Of a stretch of DNA of 64,000 bases, positions 9,116 through 17,466 are shown piece by piece. Origin of the DNA: Rhizobium sp. BK418 (GTDB lineage Bacteria; Pseudomonadota; Alphaproteobacteria; Rhizobiales; Rhizobiaceae). The DNA lies in assembly GCF_004341105.1 (NCBI RefSeq), contig NZ_SLZK01000005.1, positions 248,001 through 312,000 of the forward strand, written 5' to 3'. Both the position numbers and the translations under genes were made by a program. The notes under the pieces were generated by a model that saw only the letters and a program-made list of their open reading frames with translations, was not told where the DNA came from and made no database searches. Numbering within the stretch: the first letter of the stretch is position 1; every line of letters begins with the position of its first letter.

Positions 9116-10324
9116 TCAGCTCGCCTGCATCGCGGAGAGGCGCAAAAGCGCCTTGTCATAGCTGTGCTCTGCGAGATGGCGCAGCAGATAGTCACGAGCC
9201 CCTTCCGCTTTCCGCTTTGCGGCCTCGCGATCGGAATAGATGCCCTTAAGAAGCGCTGCGGCTGCCACGGGCGAAGGATCGGCCCAGACGGCATCCTTGA
9301 GATCGGCAAATTCTGGATGGTCATCGACCACGGGGATGAGCAAGGGCTCGACCAGCCAGGTATTGTCAGGGTCGCAGAAATCAGCCGTGCCCGACCATGC
9401 GGTGGAGACAACAGGCGTGCGATGCATGATCGCTTCCGCGACTGTCAGGCCGAACCCTTCCGAACGGTGCAGCGAAAGATAGACGTTGGACTCTTTGATA
9501 ATGCCGTTGATCTCAGAGCTCGCCAGATTGTCGGTAATGACCCTGATATTCCGATCGCCTTCGACGGATTGCATGAGCCTGCGAAGCGCTTCATCGCGAG
9601 CCGGGCTGCCGCTCGCCTTCATCAGCAGGAAGGCATCGGGGCATTCGGCACTGAACTGCCTGAAGGCTTCGATAGCCGCCTGCGGATTCTTGCGGTTGAT
9701 CGACGAGCCGCCGCTGAAGATGAAAGACACTAGGAAGGCTTCCTCGGCAATCCCGAATTTCTGCCGGATACCCTCGGCCGCCGGCCGCTCGGACACCGGA
9801 TGCGGCACGACGATGACGGGAGCCGAGGTAAGCGGCGCGATCGCCCGCCGAGTGAATTCCGAGGGTACGAGGATGGCGTTCATATAGTGCATGGCATTGC
9901 GCCATTCGGCGGGCACCACTTCGAGCTCCCAAGCCCAGTAGCCGATATTGAAGGCGCGGGCAAAATTGCCGAGACCCATCTTCAGGATCGCGCGCGGCAG
10001 CATCGGCGGATTGAGGTGCCATATCCGGCTTCCCGGCTGACCGTCGGAAGCGAGCGCCGGCGCCCATTCCACTAGCTTGCCCTCGTCAGGATGCGTGCTG
10101 ACATCGGCAAGCATGATCTGCCGGCCTGCCTTGGAAAGTGCAACGGCACAAAGCCGAGCGGATTCTCCTACACCCGCCACCATCGATAGATAGCCGACGA
10201 CTTCGACCGGCCTGCCAGGATTGAAGGCATGCCGTGATTTGACGATGAGACGCTGCAGCAGATGCCCGCGCACACTCCGATAGACGCCTCGCAACGCTTC
10301 TTCTGCCTGCACTCGTATCGTCAT
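9116..10324 (-). CDS. Glycosyltransferase family 4
   Basis: This 402-residue GT-B enzyme has the GT4 E-x7-E motif as SEGFGLTVAE (Glu289 and Glu297). The donor domain opens with FSGGSSINRKNPQAAIEAF. The N-terminal part contains GYLSMVAGVGESAR, the glycine-rich loop of the acceptor domain, and GYWAWELE, often seen in polysaccharide-locus GT4 proteins. It starts 16 bp after the GH2 gene, and its stop lies 87 bp before the preferred flippase start, so it is part of the operon. Its sugar donor is unknown. Confidence 0.85.
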   Translation of the reverse strand: MTIRVQAEEALRGVYRSVRGHLLQRLIVKSRHAFNPGRPVEVVGYLSMVAGVGESARLCAVALSKAGRQIMLADVSTHPDEGKLVEWAPALASDGQPGSRIWHLNPPMLPRAILKMGLGNFARAFNIGYWAWELEVVPAEWRNAMHYMNAILVPSEFTRRAIAPLTSAPVIVVPHPVSERPAAEGIRQKFGIAEEAFLVSFIFSGGSSINRKNPQAAIEAFRQFSAECPDAFLLMKASGSPARDEALRRLMQSVEGDRNIRVITDNLASSEINGIIKESNVYLSLHRSEGFGLTVAEAIMHRTPVVSTAWSGTADFCDPDNTWLVEPLLIPVVDDHPEFADLKDAVWADPSPVAAAALLKGIYSDREAAKRKAEGARDYLLRHLAEHSYDKALLRLSAMQAS

Positions 10325-10340
10325 CGCCGCTCTCTAGTCC

Positions 10341-12815
10341 TCATAACGAGAAGCGCCGCGAGCTGCCGACGCTTCTGATTACGCCCGTGGGCAACGCATC
10401 GGCGTCCGTGCTCGAAGCCGCGATCAACTTCACCCGCTTGGCGGGACCTGGCGCCAGATGGAACCAGTCCTCTTCTGCGCGATAGCCTTCGACATCGATA
10501 TGCACAGACTGGGCGAGCTTGTCGGACACAAGCGTCATGAACCAATCGTCGCCCTCGCGAATGAAAGATGCCTCGATCGTCGCATCGTGGAAGGCCTTCG
10601 CCCGCCCGCGCGGAAAGTGGAAAGCCTGCGCCAGCAATGCACCATCCATGGCCGATCGCAGCCATGCGACGCTCACGTCATGCGACGGCGCGCCGAAACG
10701 GAACGCATAAGTCGCATCGAAGAAGCCACCAAAGAGATCGGTGCAAGCAATGCGCTCCACACTCCTCGGTCCGAGATTGAAAGCCTTGCTGCCGCTTGCC
10801 ACCTGCTGGCGCCCATCGCGCAGGCAGGCGACGTCGAGTTCCAGTGCAATGACCTTGTCCGTTTCGTTGATGATATGGACATAGAGACCGTTCGTGCCTT
10901 CATCGGTAAAGACTGCCTGAACCGGCCGGAAGGCGCGTCGCATCGCGTGCCAAACCGGCTTTGGTTCACCGGTAGAATCGATGACACCCCAACCGGCACC
11001 CGGCAAAAGATCTTGCAGGGTCCAGACGAGCGCGCCGTTGCAGGAGGATCCCTTGCGACGCCACTCGGCAAATGTCTCTTCTAGAACCTCGCCGGTCACG
11101 GCACGCGAGAGGTCGAGATAACGTTCGGGGTCTTCGCGGCGGAGCTTGGCCGGATCGAGATCGTAAAGAAGCCCTAGATAGAAGTCTCTGACGTCCTCGA
11201 AATCCCAGGAAGCGCCGCGATCGCGCGGCACGCGCTCTTTCCAGAGCGGATTGTGAACTGACGGGACGTCGAGATGCCGCTGCAATGTCCGCTGCTGCGG
11301 CACATGCGCAAAGGCGAGGCTCTCAGCCGCAAAGCGCAATTCGGCACGACGCGCATCATCAAGAGGCCGCATATAGGCGCCGACGCCGTAGTAATGTGTA
11401 ACACCGGCATTGGGTGAAAAAGGCATGGCGCCGCCATAGGGGGAGTTCGGCACATAGGGCACATCGGGACGCATGCGCTGGCAGATCGCCGGGATGATCT
11501 CGTCCGTGATGGGCCCGCTCCAGAAATCTGCCGGCAGGCCGAACATCGCCGCCTGCTGGTGAATTTCGCTACCGCCGCAAAGCACGGTTAGCGAAGGCGA
11601 AAGTTGCACGCCATGCAGGAACTCTTCGATCTCAGCATGTACATGGCCGACAAAGGCCTTGTCGTTCTTCGGATAATCGAAATTCGCGAACATAAAGTCC
11701 TGCCAGACCATCAGTCCCAGTTCATCGCAAAGTTCGAAGAATTCGGGTGTCTCATAAGCCATGGTCCCGCCGATGCGGATCATGTTCATGCCGGCCTCGG
11801 CAGCCAATCGCAGAAAAGGCTCATAATCCGCCCGCTCGCCCGGCAGGCGCACGATATCGGCCGTCGTCCAGACGGCCCCGCGGCAGAAGATCCGCTCACC
11901 GTTGACGACAAGTGCGAAATCATTGCCATCAGCGCCGTGGTCGGCCTCGATCCGCCGGAAACCGGTCTTGCCGATAGAGTGCTCTTCGCCATCGAGAATC
12001 AACGTCACGTCATACAGATGCGGCGTACCATGCGTATGCGGCCACCACGCCTCGATATCCGGCAGTTTGAGAATTGCCGAATAATGTCGCTCGCCGATCT
12101 TCTCAAATCCCTGTTCGACGCCAGCGCAACGCAGCGCCATGACCGGCTCTTCGCCATCAGTATGGAGTGAGACACTGAGCCGTCCCGCGCCGTTTTCATC
12201 CAGCGCGGCGCGGACCGAGACATTGTCGATCGAGGCCACACCTCGCCGCACCAGCGAGATCGAACGCCATGGCCCAATTGCATGAATTTCCGGGCACCAG
12301 CCGGGCATATGTCCGAGCAGAGTCGCGCGGACATTCTTGAGGCCCTGTGGCGTGATCATCTGCGGTCGCCAGCGGGCACGTGGTCCCGGTTCGGTAAGGT
12401 GCGGCCCGAGCGCCCGGAAACAGAGCGCCAATTCGTCGCCGCCCGTCAAGGTCACCGGAATCTCATGCGCGGTGAACATGCTCTCGGAAAACAGGATTTC
12501 CTGGCCGTTCAGGAAGACATGGCAGATCGTCGCCAGCCCCCGAAAGCGTAGGATCGCCTCACCCGGCTCCACATCAAAGAGGCGGGTCAGATACCAGGCG
12601 TCCTTGGTGTTCAGGGCCTGTGGATTTTCCCGGTCGAAAAGATCAGCTCGTTCGAGCGCGCCAGCAACCGTGCCCGGAACGGGCGCCGGAATGAACTGCG
12701 CAGAAAGATGGATATCGTGCGGTGTCGCGCAGGCGTCAGGCTCCGTCAGAACCAGATTCCAGCCTTCGGAAAGCAGGCTTTCCTCAGCCCCGATACTTGC
12801 CAACCGCCCCCGCAT
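10341..12815 (-). CDS. Glycoside hydrolase family 2, beta-mannosidase-like
   Basis: The 824-residue protein has the GH2 order: a jelly-roll sugar-binding domain (about 15-190), an immunoglobulin-like domain (about 195-290), a TIM-barrel (about 295-650) and C-terminal beta domains. In the barrel, CGGSEIHQQ offers Glu417 as acid/base, in place of the usual GNNE of mannosidases. FAAESLAFAHVP offers Glu498 as nucleophile, in the position of the SEFG motif, after HYYGVGAYMRPL. No signal peptide is visible, so the enzyme should be cytoplasmic, which is unusual for a polysaccharide-degrading enzyme and suggests trimming or editing of an intermediate. It sits 16 bp from each neighbour inside the operon. 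Confidence 0.85.
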   Translation of the reverse strand: MRGRLASIGAEESLLSEGWNLVLTEPDACATPHDIHLSAQFIPAPVPGTVAGALERADLFDRENPQALNTKDAWYLTRLFDVEPGEAILRFRGLATICHVFLNGQEILFSESMFTAHEIPVTLTGGDELALCFRALGPHLTEPGPRARWRPQMITPQGLKNVRATLLGHMPGWCPEIHAIGPWRSISLVRRGVASIDNVSVRAALDENGAGRLSVSLHTDGEEPVMALRCAGVEQGFEKIGERHYSAILKLPDIEAWWPHTHGTPHLYDVTLILDGEEHSIGKTGFRRIEADHGADGNDFALVVNGERIFCRGAVWTTADIVRLPGERADYEPFLRLAAEAGMNMIRIGGTMAYETPEFFELCDELGLMVWQDFMFANFDYPKNDKAFVGHVHAEIEEFLHGVQLSPSLTVLCGGSEIHQQAAMFGLPADFWSGPITDEIIPAICQRMRPDVPYVPNSPYGGAMPFSPNAGVTHYYGVGAYMRPLDDARRAELRFAAESLAFAHVPQQRTLQRHLDVPSVHNPLWKERVPRDRGASWDFEDVRDFYLGLLYDLDPAKLRREDPERYLDLSRAVTGEVLEETFAEWRRKGSSCNGALVWTLQDLLPGAGWGVIDSTGEPKPVWHAMRRAFRPVQAVFTDEGTNGLYVHIINETDKVIALELDVACLRDGRQQVASGSKAFNLGPRSVERIACTDLFGGFFDATYAFRFGAPSHDVSVAWLRSAMDGALLAQAFHFPRGRAKAFHDATIEASFIREGDDWFMTLVSDKLAQSVHIDVEGYRAEEDWFHLAPGPAKRVKLIAASSTDADALPTGVIRSVGSSRRFSL

Positions 12816-12831
12816 GGTCAGATCTCCGGCT

Positions 12832-13794
12832 TCAGGCTCGCCCTGCGAGCGATGCCATCATCGAATCCCATGCATCGGCAGCTGGATCAAGAGCTGCTTT
12901 CAACGGCTCGAACTTGCGGCGGGTGACAGCGCGGGCAAGCTGGAACTGGACCGACTTCGCCACTTCCGAGATCCGACGCGCCTCTTCGACCGCCGCGGTA
13001 AATTCACCGGTCGAAAGCCAGCTCAGATGATCGGCCGCGAGTTCGAAGTTCGCCCCGACCTGCCGCAGCGTGTTGAACGCATATTTATGGAAGAAGCCAA
13101 AAGGCCTGTCGGCCACCGCTTCGACCTGAAGCGGGAAGACTTCCGCAAAGGCACGGATCGGATTGGCACTTGGACGGCGACCGAAATGGAAGCCGAGCAG
13201 CCGGCGGGAAACTTCGCGCAGATACGCCTCGCCGACAGGGCTCTTCGGGAATTTGGCAAACTCCGTATAGGGCAGGAACGGCGCGTCCTCATCCGCCAAA
13301 TGGGACTGGAACAGCCCCTCGAAGTCCTCGCCCTCAACGCGGAAATAGCCGGCGTTGTGGAAATAGTCGACGCGCTTGCCCGCGAAATCCAAGCGGTTGA
13401 TCGCAACCGTGGTCTTGCCGTGCTCCTGCCGGTAGGCAGTGCCGCGCGTATCCGGCATGTAGAAGGAATCCATCTCGATGAGGCAAAGCCGCCCGCGGGC
13501 GATCTGCACCTCGACATGCCGCTCAATGCGATCATAGATCGCCAGTTCGGTGGCGCGGATGCCATAGAGCGCTTCGAGATCTTCCAACGGCACCTTGAAG
13601 AAGGTGAACTGGTCGCCCTCGAAATCCTGTGTCAGCGTGAAACCCAGCATGGCCTCCGGCGCAACGCCAAAGGTCGACAGCACCTCGATCCAGAGGTCGA
13701 TATAACAATTGGTCTCTGGCCACATGCGCTCGCCGGAATGCAGCGCATGTTGTTTGTAGGTATCAGGATCGATACCCGCAAAGACCGATGTCAT
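12832..13794 (-). CDS. DUF1839 family protein, candidate aminoacyl transferase
   Basis: This roughly 320-residue protein resembles DUF1839, which has no established function. I chose ATG 13794, which leaves 8 bp after the ligase stop; an upstream ATG at 13839 would overlap the ligase by about 37 bp. The N-terminal half has an order reminiscent of papain-like BtrH-type acyltransferases: Cys30 in ETNCYIDLW, GDQFTFFKVP, LCLIEMDSFYMPDT, His125 in QEHGKTTVAI and Asp143 in RVDYFHNAGYF. BtrH moves an amino-acyl group from a carrier protein to an aminoglycoside, which fits a gene wedged between an amino acid:carrier-protein ligase and sugar enzymes. The family call is good; the transferase role is my inference. 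Confidence 0.75.
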   Translation of the reverse strand: MTSVFAGIDPDTYKQHALHSGERMWPETNCYIDLWIEVLSTFGVAPEAMLGFTLTQDFEGDQFTFFKVPLEDLEALYGIRATELAIYDRIERHVEVQIARGRLCLIEMDSFYMPDTRGTAYRQEHGKTTVAINRLDFAGKRVDYFHNAGYFRVEGEDFEGLFQSHLADEDAPFLPYTEFAKFPKSPVGEAYLREVSRRLLGFHFGRRPSANPIRAFAEVFPLQVEAVADRPFGFFHKYAFNTLRQVGANFELAADHLSWLSTGEFTAAVEEARRISEVAKSVQFQLARAVTRRKFEPLKAALDPAADAWDSMMASLAGRA

Positions 13795-13802
13795 GGAATC
13801 GC

Positions 13803-14711
13803 TCAGCCCCACAGCACTTTCCGCACGTTTGCCGGCCATGTTTCAACATCAAGGCCGTGAGTATGAAAGAGCGCGAGCGCGATGCGCTCCAGGCCGAAAC
13901 CGACGCAGGCCGTATGGGCCACGCTGCCATCTTCGAGATTCAGGCCCCATTTCAAGCCGAAGGAATCCTGATGGTAGTTGAAGCTCATGCAAGCCGTCGG
14001 TTTTGCTGCCGACGTGATCGGGATCAGCAGTTCGAACTTCAGGTTCTGGTCACGCTGGTTGTTGACCATCATCTTGCCGGCGCGGCCGAAGAACGGATCG
14101 TTGGCGACGTCGATGGTCACATCGAGGCCGACCTGCTTCATCATTTCCACACCGCGATCCATCCAGCTCTGACGGAAATCGCTAACATGCTGCTCGGTAC
14201 CCATGCAGACATATTCGCGCATGCGGAAGAGCTGCTGGCGGGCCGGATCCTTGGAGGGCTCATGGCGGAAGCAATAGGATTGAAGATCGAAGAGGCCGCC
14301 CTTGGCCGGCAGGTTGCCGCGCTTGGCAACGGTCGGATAGAGCGGATAGCAGGCCGCCGGCGTCAGCACGATATCGGTTGCTTCCTGACCTTTGGTCCAG
14401 TCCTCGCCGACTTCCATACACTGCAGCAGGCTCATATGGTCGAGCTCGCTGCCGCAGAAGCTGTGCACCGTGCCGGCAAGCTGCGGAAAGCTCTTCATGT
14501 AGCCGCTCTTTTCGAAGAGCGCGCGGTTCATGCCGGGCGGGAAACGCATCGCCTCGGCGCCGTCGGCGCCGCCGAATTTGTCGATCAGCCGTTCGAAGGC
14601 GGCGATCACGTCTTCGAACTGGCCGCTGCGACCATAAAGGCCGTCAACACCCGTATCGATCAGCAGGCCGGACTCGAAGAGCCGGTCCAGAAACGATGTC
14701 TGCATATCCAT
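13803..14711 (-). CDS. Amino acid:carrier-protein ligase (class II aminoacyl-tRNA synthetase-like)
   Basis: The 302-residue protein is a class II synthetase catalytic core related to atypical seryl-tRNA synthetases but without any tRNA-binding arm. Motif 2 is seen in YCFRHEPS...FRMREYV, and motif 3 in GFGLERIALALF. Cys121, Glu166 and Cys269 form a plausible zinc site, with the spacing I recall for the characterised Bradyrhizobium ligase. Homologues from Bradyrhizobium and Agrobacterium activate small amino acids such as glycine or alanine and load them on the phosphopantetheine of a small carrier protein instead of tRNA. The gene begins 4 bp after the dehydrogenase gene and two genes after the carrier protein. 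Which amino acid is used here cannot be told. Confidence 0.88.
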   Translation of the reverse strand: MDMQTSFLDRLFESGLLIDTGVDGLYGRSGQFEDVIAAFERLIDKFGGADGAEAMRFPPGMNRALFEKSGYMKSFPQLAGTVHSFCGSELDHMSLLQCMEVGEDWTKGQEATDIVLTPAACYPLYPTVAKRGNLPAKGGLFDLQSYCFRHEPSKDPARQQLFRMREYVCMGTEQHVSDFRQSWMDRGVEMMKQVGLDVTIDVANDPFFGRAGKMMVNNQRDQNLKFELLIPITSAAKPTACMSFNYHQDSFGLKWGLNLEDGSVAHTACVGFGLERIALALFHTHGLDVETWPANVRKVLWG

Positions 14712-14715
14712 GACT

Positions 14716-15897
14716 TTACCCCAGTAGGCTAGTGTCCTGCTTATGGACGAGGAGCATGCTCGACGTATTGCCGAGGATGCGGTCGTTCGAGATCATGAGC
14801 TGCGCGGAATGGGCATCGCGCAGATGGCGACCGAGGCTGAAGGGCGTACCGTTCTTGTAGCCCATGATGCCGCAGATCAGCATGGCATGATTGACGATTT
14901 CCAGGATCGTCTCCGAGGAGGCGATCTTCACGTTGTTCATCGCCACCGCAAAGCCCATCGAGGAGAGCTTGTCGCCATCAGCCTTCGCACCTTCATAGGC
15001 CTTGAGGCCTGCAACGACGTTCGATTTCACCATCTGCAGGAGGTTGGAAACCTCTGCGAGGCGAAGTGCTCCGGGCGGTGTGGCATCGGGAGATTTGCGA
15101 GCGGCAGCGCGCACGAATGCCTGCGCACGGGAAACGGCATCGACCGCGATGCCATACCAGACACCGCTCCAGAGCAGATGCGAGGACGCGAGCATCGATT
15201 GTGCAGCGATTTCAGCGAAAGGCTTCGGCAGGATCTGTACGGCCGGCGCTTCGCCCTTGAAGAGAAAACCGTCGGAGCAGGTGCCGCGCATGCCAAGCGT
15301 GTTCCAGGCATGCGTCTTTTCGAGCGTGTACTGATCCCTGAGGAAAGCGGTCAATACCTGGTCGGAAGAGGCGGCCTGCGGATGGCTGCGCGAGGTAATG
15401 AGGATGGCATCGGCATGCGAGCCGTAGGAAATGACGGTCGCGTCCTTTTCCAGCCGGCAGGTATCGCCATCGATTTCAATCGCGCAAATGCTGTTGCGCA
15501 GGTTGCCGCCTATGCCGCCCTCGGTGGTGGCGGAGGCGATCAGGAGTTGTTCGGCGACGATCCGACGCATGAAGGCACTATGCCATTCGCTGTCGGCGCC
15601 ATGCTCGACGAGGCTCGAAAGCTTGATCTGATGCATAGCAAAGACCATCGCGCTTGCCGCGCAGGCCTGGCCGAGCATCGAGCACAATTCGGCAATATCG
15701 GTGGTGGAAGCAGCCTCGCCACCAAGGTGACGGGGAATCTGGATGCCGAGCAGGCGCTCGGCCTTCATCGCGTCCACGGCTTCCTGCGGGAACCGGCCTT
15801 CGAAATCGACGGCATCCGCATGTTTTGCCGCAATTTCGGCGACGCGGGCAGCCCTTGCGACAAGGCTGTCTTCCGTGATCTTGACCGGGAAGTTCAT
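14716..15897 (-). CDS. Acyl-CoA dehydrogenase-like flavoprotein, probably acting on a carrier-bound substrate
   Basis: At 393 residues it matches the acyl-CoA dehydrogenase fold: an alpha-helical N-domain (RLLGIQIPRHLGGEAA), a central beta-domain (ASATTEGGIGGNLRNS, LGMRGTCSDGF) and a C-terminal helical domain (LICGIMGYKNGTPFSLGRHLRDAH). Its start codon overlaps the carrier-protein stop by one base (TGATG), and the ligase gene follows 4 bp later. This points to translational coupling and to a substrate tethered to the carrier protein rather than to CoA. Related dehydrogenases in peptide biosynthesis oxidise aminoacyl-S-carrier thioesters. What this one oxidises is not known. Confidence 0.83.
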   Translation of the reverse strand: MNFPVKITEDSLVARAARVAEIAAKHADAVDFEGRFPQEAVDAMKAERLLGIQIPRHLGGEAASTTDIAELCSMLGQACAASAMVFAMHQIKLSSLVEHGADSEWHSAFMRRIVAEQLLIASATTEGGIGGNLRNSICAIEIDGDTCRLEKDATVISYGSHADAILITSRSHPQAASSDQVLTAFLRDQYTLEKTHAWNTLGMRGTCSDGFLFKGEAPAVQILPKPFAEIAAQSMLASSHLLWSGVWYGIAVDAVSRAQAFVRAAARKSPDATPPGALRLAEVSNLLQMVKSNVVAGLKAYEGAKADGDKLSSMGFAVAMNNVKIASSETILEIVNHAMLICGIMGYKNGTPFSLGRHLRDAHSAQLMISNDRILGNTSSMLLVHKQDTSLLG

Positions 15898-16157
15898 CAG
15901 GCGACCTTTCGGCTATCCCGGATGAGATCGACAGTCTTGGCGATTGCCGAGATGCTCGCGAAGGACTTGCGGTTCAGGAGATTGTCGGGGAATTCGATGT
16001 CGAACGCCTCTTCGATGCCGAGCATGAGCTGCACAGAGGCGAAGGACGTCAGACCCGCAGCGTAGAGATCCGCATCATCGGCAATCTGATCAACCGGAAC
16101 AGGAAGCTTACCGAACTTGGTCACGAGGTCGCGGATTGTCTTGTTCATCCCATTCAC
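15897..16157 (-). CDS. Acyl/aminoacyl carrier protein
   Basis: This is an 86-residue acidic four-helix carrier protein. The phosphopantetheine site is probably Ser38 in DLYAAGLTSFASVQLM, and the DLYAAG lead-in and IEEAFDIEFPDN helix are typical of dedicated carrier proteins. It differs from the fatty-acid AcpP, whose site is a conserved DSL motif. It is the first gene of the seven-gene operon and is followed at once by the dehydrogenase. It is the expected partner of the amino acid ligase. The ATG at 16157 has GGAG about 9 nt upstream. Confidence 0.87.
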   Translation of the reverse strand: MNGMNKTIRDLVTKFGKLPVPVDQIADDADLYAAGLTSFASVQLMLGIEEAFDIEFPDNLLNRKSFASISAIAKTVDLIRDSRKVA

Positions 16158-16413
16158 TCCAGATTTTTAGTGATCCTGAGCCGGCGTTCATTGCCGTTTC
16201 ATGGGAGTGCTTTTAGTAGGGAAAACAGAACATTCCGCTAATGTAATTAGTTAAATATGACCAAGACTCATACTTTGCATTTTACGAATTATACCAGCGC
16301 GACGCCTGATACTTGATTTCTATCAACAGCTTGAAGCAGGCTGAGAAAACCGGCCGCAAATGGCTAGCGCGGTGTCGAGTGCAGAAATGGCACGCTGAGC
16401 GCACGCTTTTGCG
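16158..16413 (-). promoter_or_regulatory. AT-rich leader of the carrier-protein operon
   Basis: This 256-bp stretch separates the operon from epmB and is clearly more AT-rich than its surroundings. On the minus strand a TATAAT-like hexamer (16288-16293) is the best -10 candidate, but no good -35 lies 16-18 bp upstream of it. No gene is seen. Confidence 0.35.
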
Positions 16414-17466
16414 TTAACTGGCGGGTGGATAGGAATGTTCGCTGCCGCGATAGTCCGAAATCGAATAACACCCCTCACCGGTTGCCCTGACTGCGCTCTC
16501 GCCGATCACCGCCTTCCCGTAGCCGCCGGGAATATCGAGAATATAGGTAGGCTGGCAAAGGCCGGAGATGCGGCCGCGAAGCGAGGCGACGATCTTTTGT
16601 CCTTCGTCTATAGACAGACGGAAATGGCTGGTGCCGGGCGCAAGATCGGGATGATGCAGATAATAGGGCTTCACGCGCGTCTCGACGAAGGCCCGCATCA
16701 GTTCTGCCAGCACATCAGGATCATCATTGACGCCCCGCAGAAGCACCGACTGGCTGACCATTACGATTCCGGCATCCACGAGGCGGGCGCAGGCCGCCCG
16801 TGCTTCCGCCGTCAGTTCACGTGGATGGTTGGCGTGGAGCGCGACATAAACAGTCTTGCCGCTCGCTTTCAGCGCCGCGATCAGATCCGCATCGATCTTC
16901 TGCGGATCGACGACAGGCACCCGCGTATGAAAACGCACGATCTTCACATGCTCGATCGTTGCAAGTTGGCCGAGAATTTCGCCAAGGCGACGTGGCGAAA
17001 GCACCAGTGGATCGCCGCCGGTCAAGATGACCTCCCAGATCTCTTCGTGCTCGCTTATGTAGTCGAAGGCTCCAGACAGCGCCGCCGGATCGAGCGTACC
17101 GAGCCCCTGCGGCCCGACCATTTCGCGTCGGAAACAGAAGCGGCAATAGACGGGGCACACATGCACCGCCTTCAACAGCACGCGGTCCGGGTAGCGATGC
17201 ACGATGCCTTCGACGGGACTATGGGCGTGATCGCCGATAGGATCGGCCCGCTCTTCGGCCGTCACGACAAGCTCTGCAGCATTGGGCACGAATTGCCGGG
17301 CAATCGGATCGGCCGGATCGGAATGATCGATCAGCCTCGCGATAGTTGGCGTCAATGCGATGGCATAGCGCGCGGCAACCTCATCGAGCGCCGGTCGCTC
17401 GGCTTCTTCGATCACTCCGGCCCCGACGAGATCGTCGACGTTCTTGATTGGACGTAGGACGTTCAC
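16414..17466 (-). CDS. epmB: EF-P beta-lysylation protein EpmB (lysine 2,3-aminomutase-like radical SAM enzyme)
   Basis: This is a 350-residue radical SAM protein with the cluster motif CPVYCRFCFRR (CX3CX2C) near residue 104, preceded by HRYPDRVLLKAVH, as in lysine 2,3-aminomutases. Length and the adjacent EpmA gene identify it as EpmB, which makes (R)-beta-lysine for EF-P modification. The start is GTG, and it overlaps the epmA stop by 4 bases (GTGA), so translation is coupled. It forms a minus-strand pair epmA-epmB divergent from efp. Confidence 0.92.
   Translation of the reverse strand: MNVLRPIKNVDDLVGAGVIEEAERPALDEVAARYAIALTPTIARLIDHSDPADPIARQFVPNAAELVVTAEERADPIGDHAHSPVEGIVHRYPDRVLLKAVHVCPVYCRFCFRREMVGPQGLGTLDPAALSGAFDYISEHEEIWEVILTGGDPLVLSPRRLGEILGQLATIEHVKIVRFHTRVPVVDPQKIDADLIAALKASGKTVYVALHANHPRELTAEARAACARLVDAGIVMVSQSVLLRGVNDDPDVLAELMRAFVETRVKPYYLHHPDLAPGTSHFRLSIDEGQKIVASLRGRISGLCQPTYILDIPGGYGKAVIGESAVRATGEGCYSISDYRGSEHSYPPAS

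Noticed and set aside
12337..13860. A 507-codon open frame on the plus strand opposite the GH2 and DUF1839 genes
   Set aside because: It runs antisense across two well-supported genes and its translation is Arg/Pro/Ser-rich without any domain; this is a typical by-product of high GC coding.
4433..16157. A complete capsule or O-antigen locus
   Set aside because: There is no polymerase, no chain-length regulator, no initiating phosphoglycosyltransferase and no nucleotide-sugar genes; only transfer, trimming and export functions are present.
4433..16157. A recently acquired genomic island
   Set aside because: Base composition and codon style match the neighbours, and no integrase, tRNA edge or IS element is seen; only the short leader at 16158-16413 is AT-rich.
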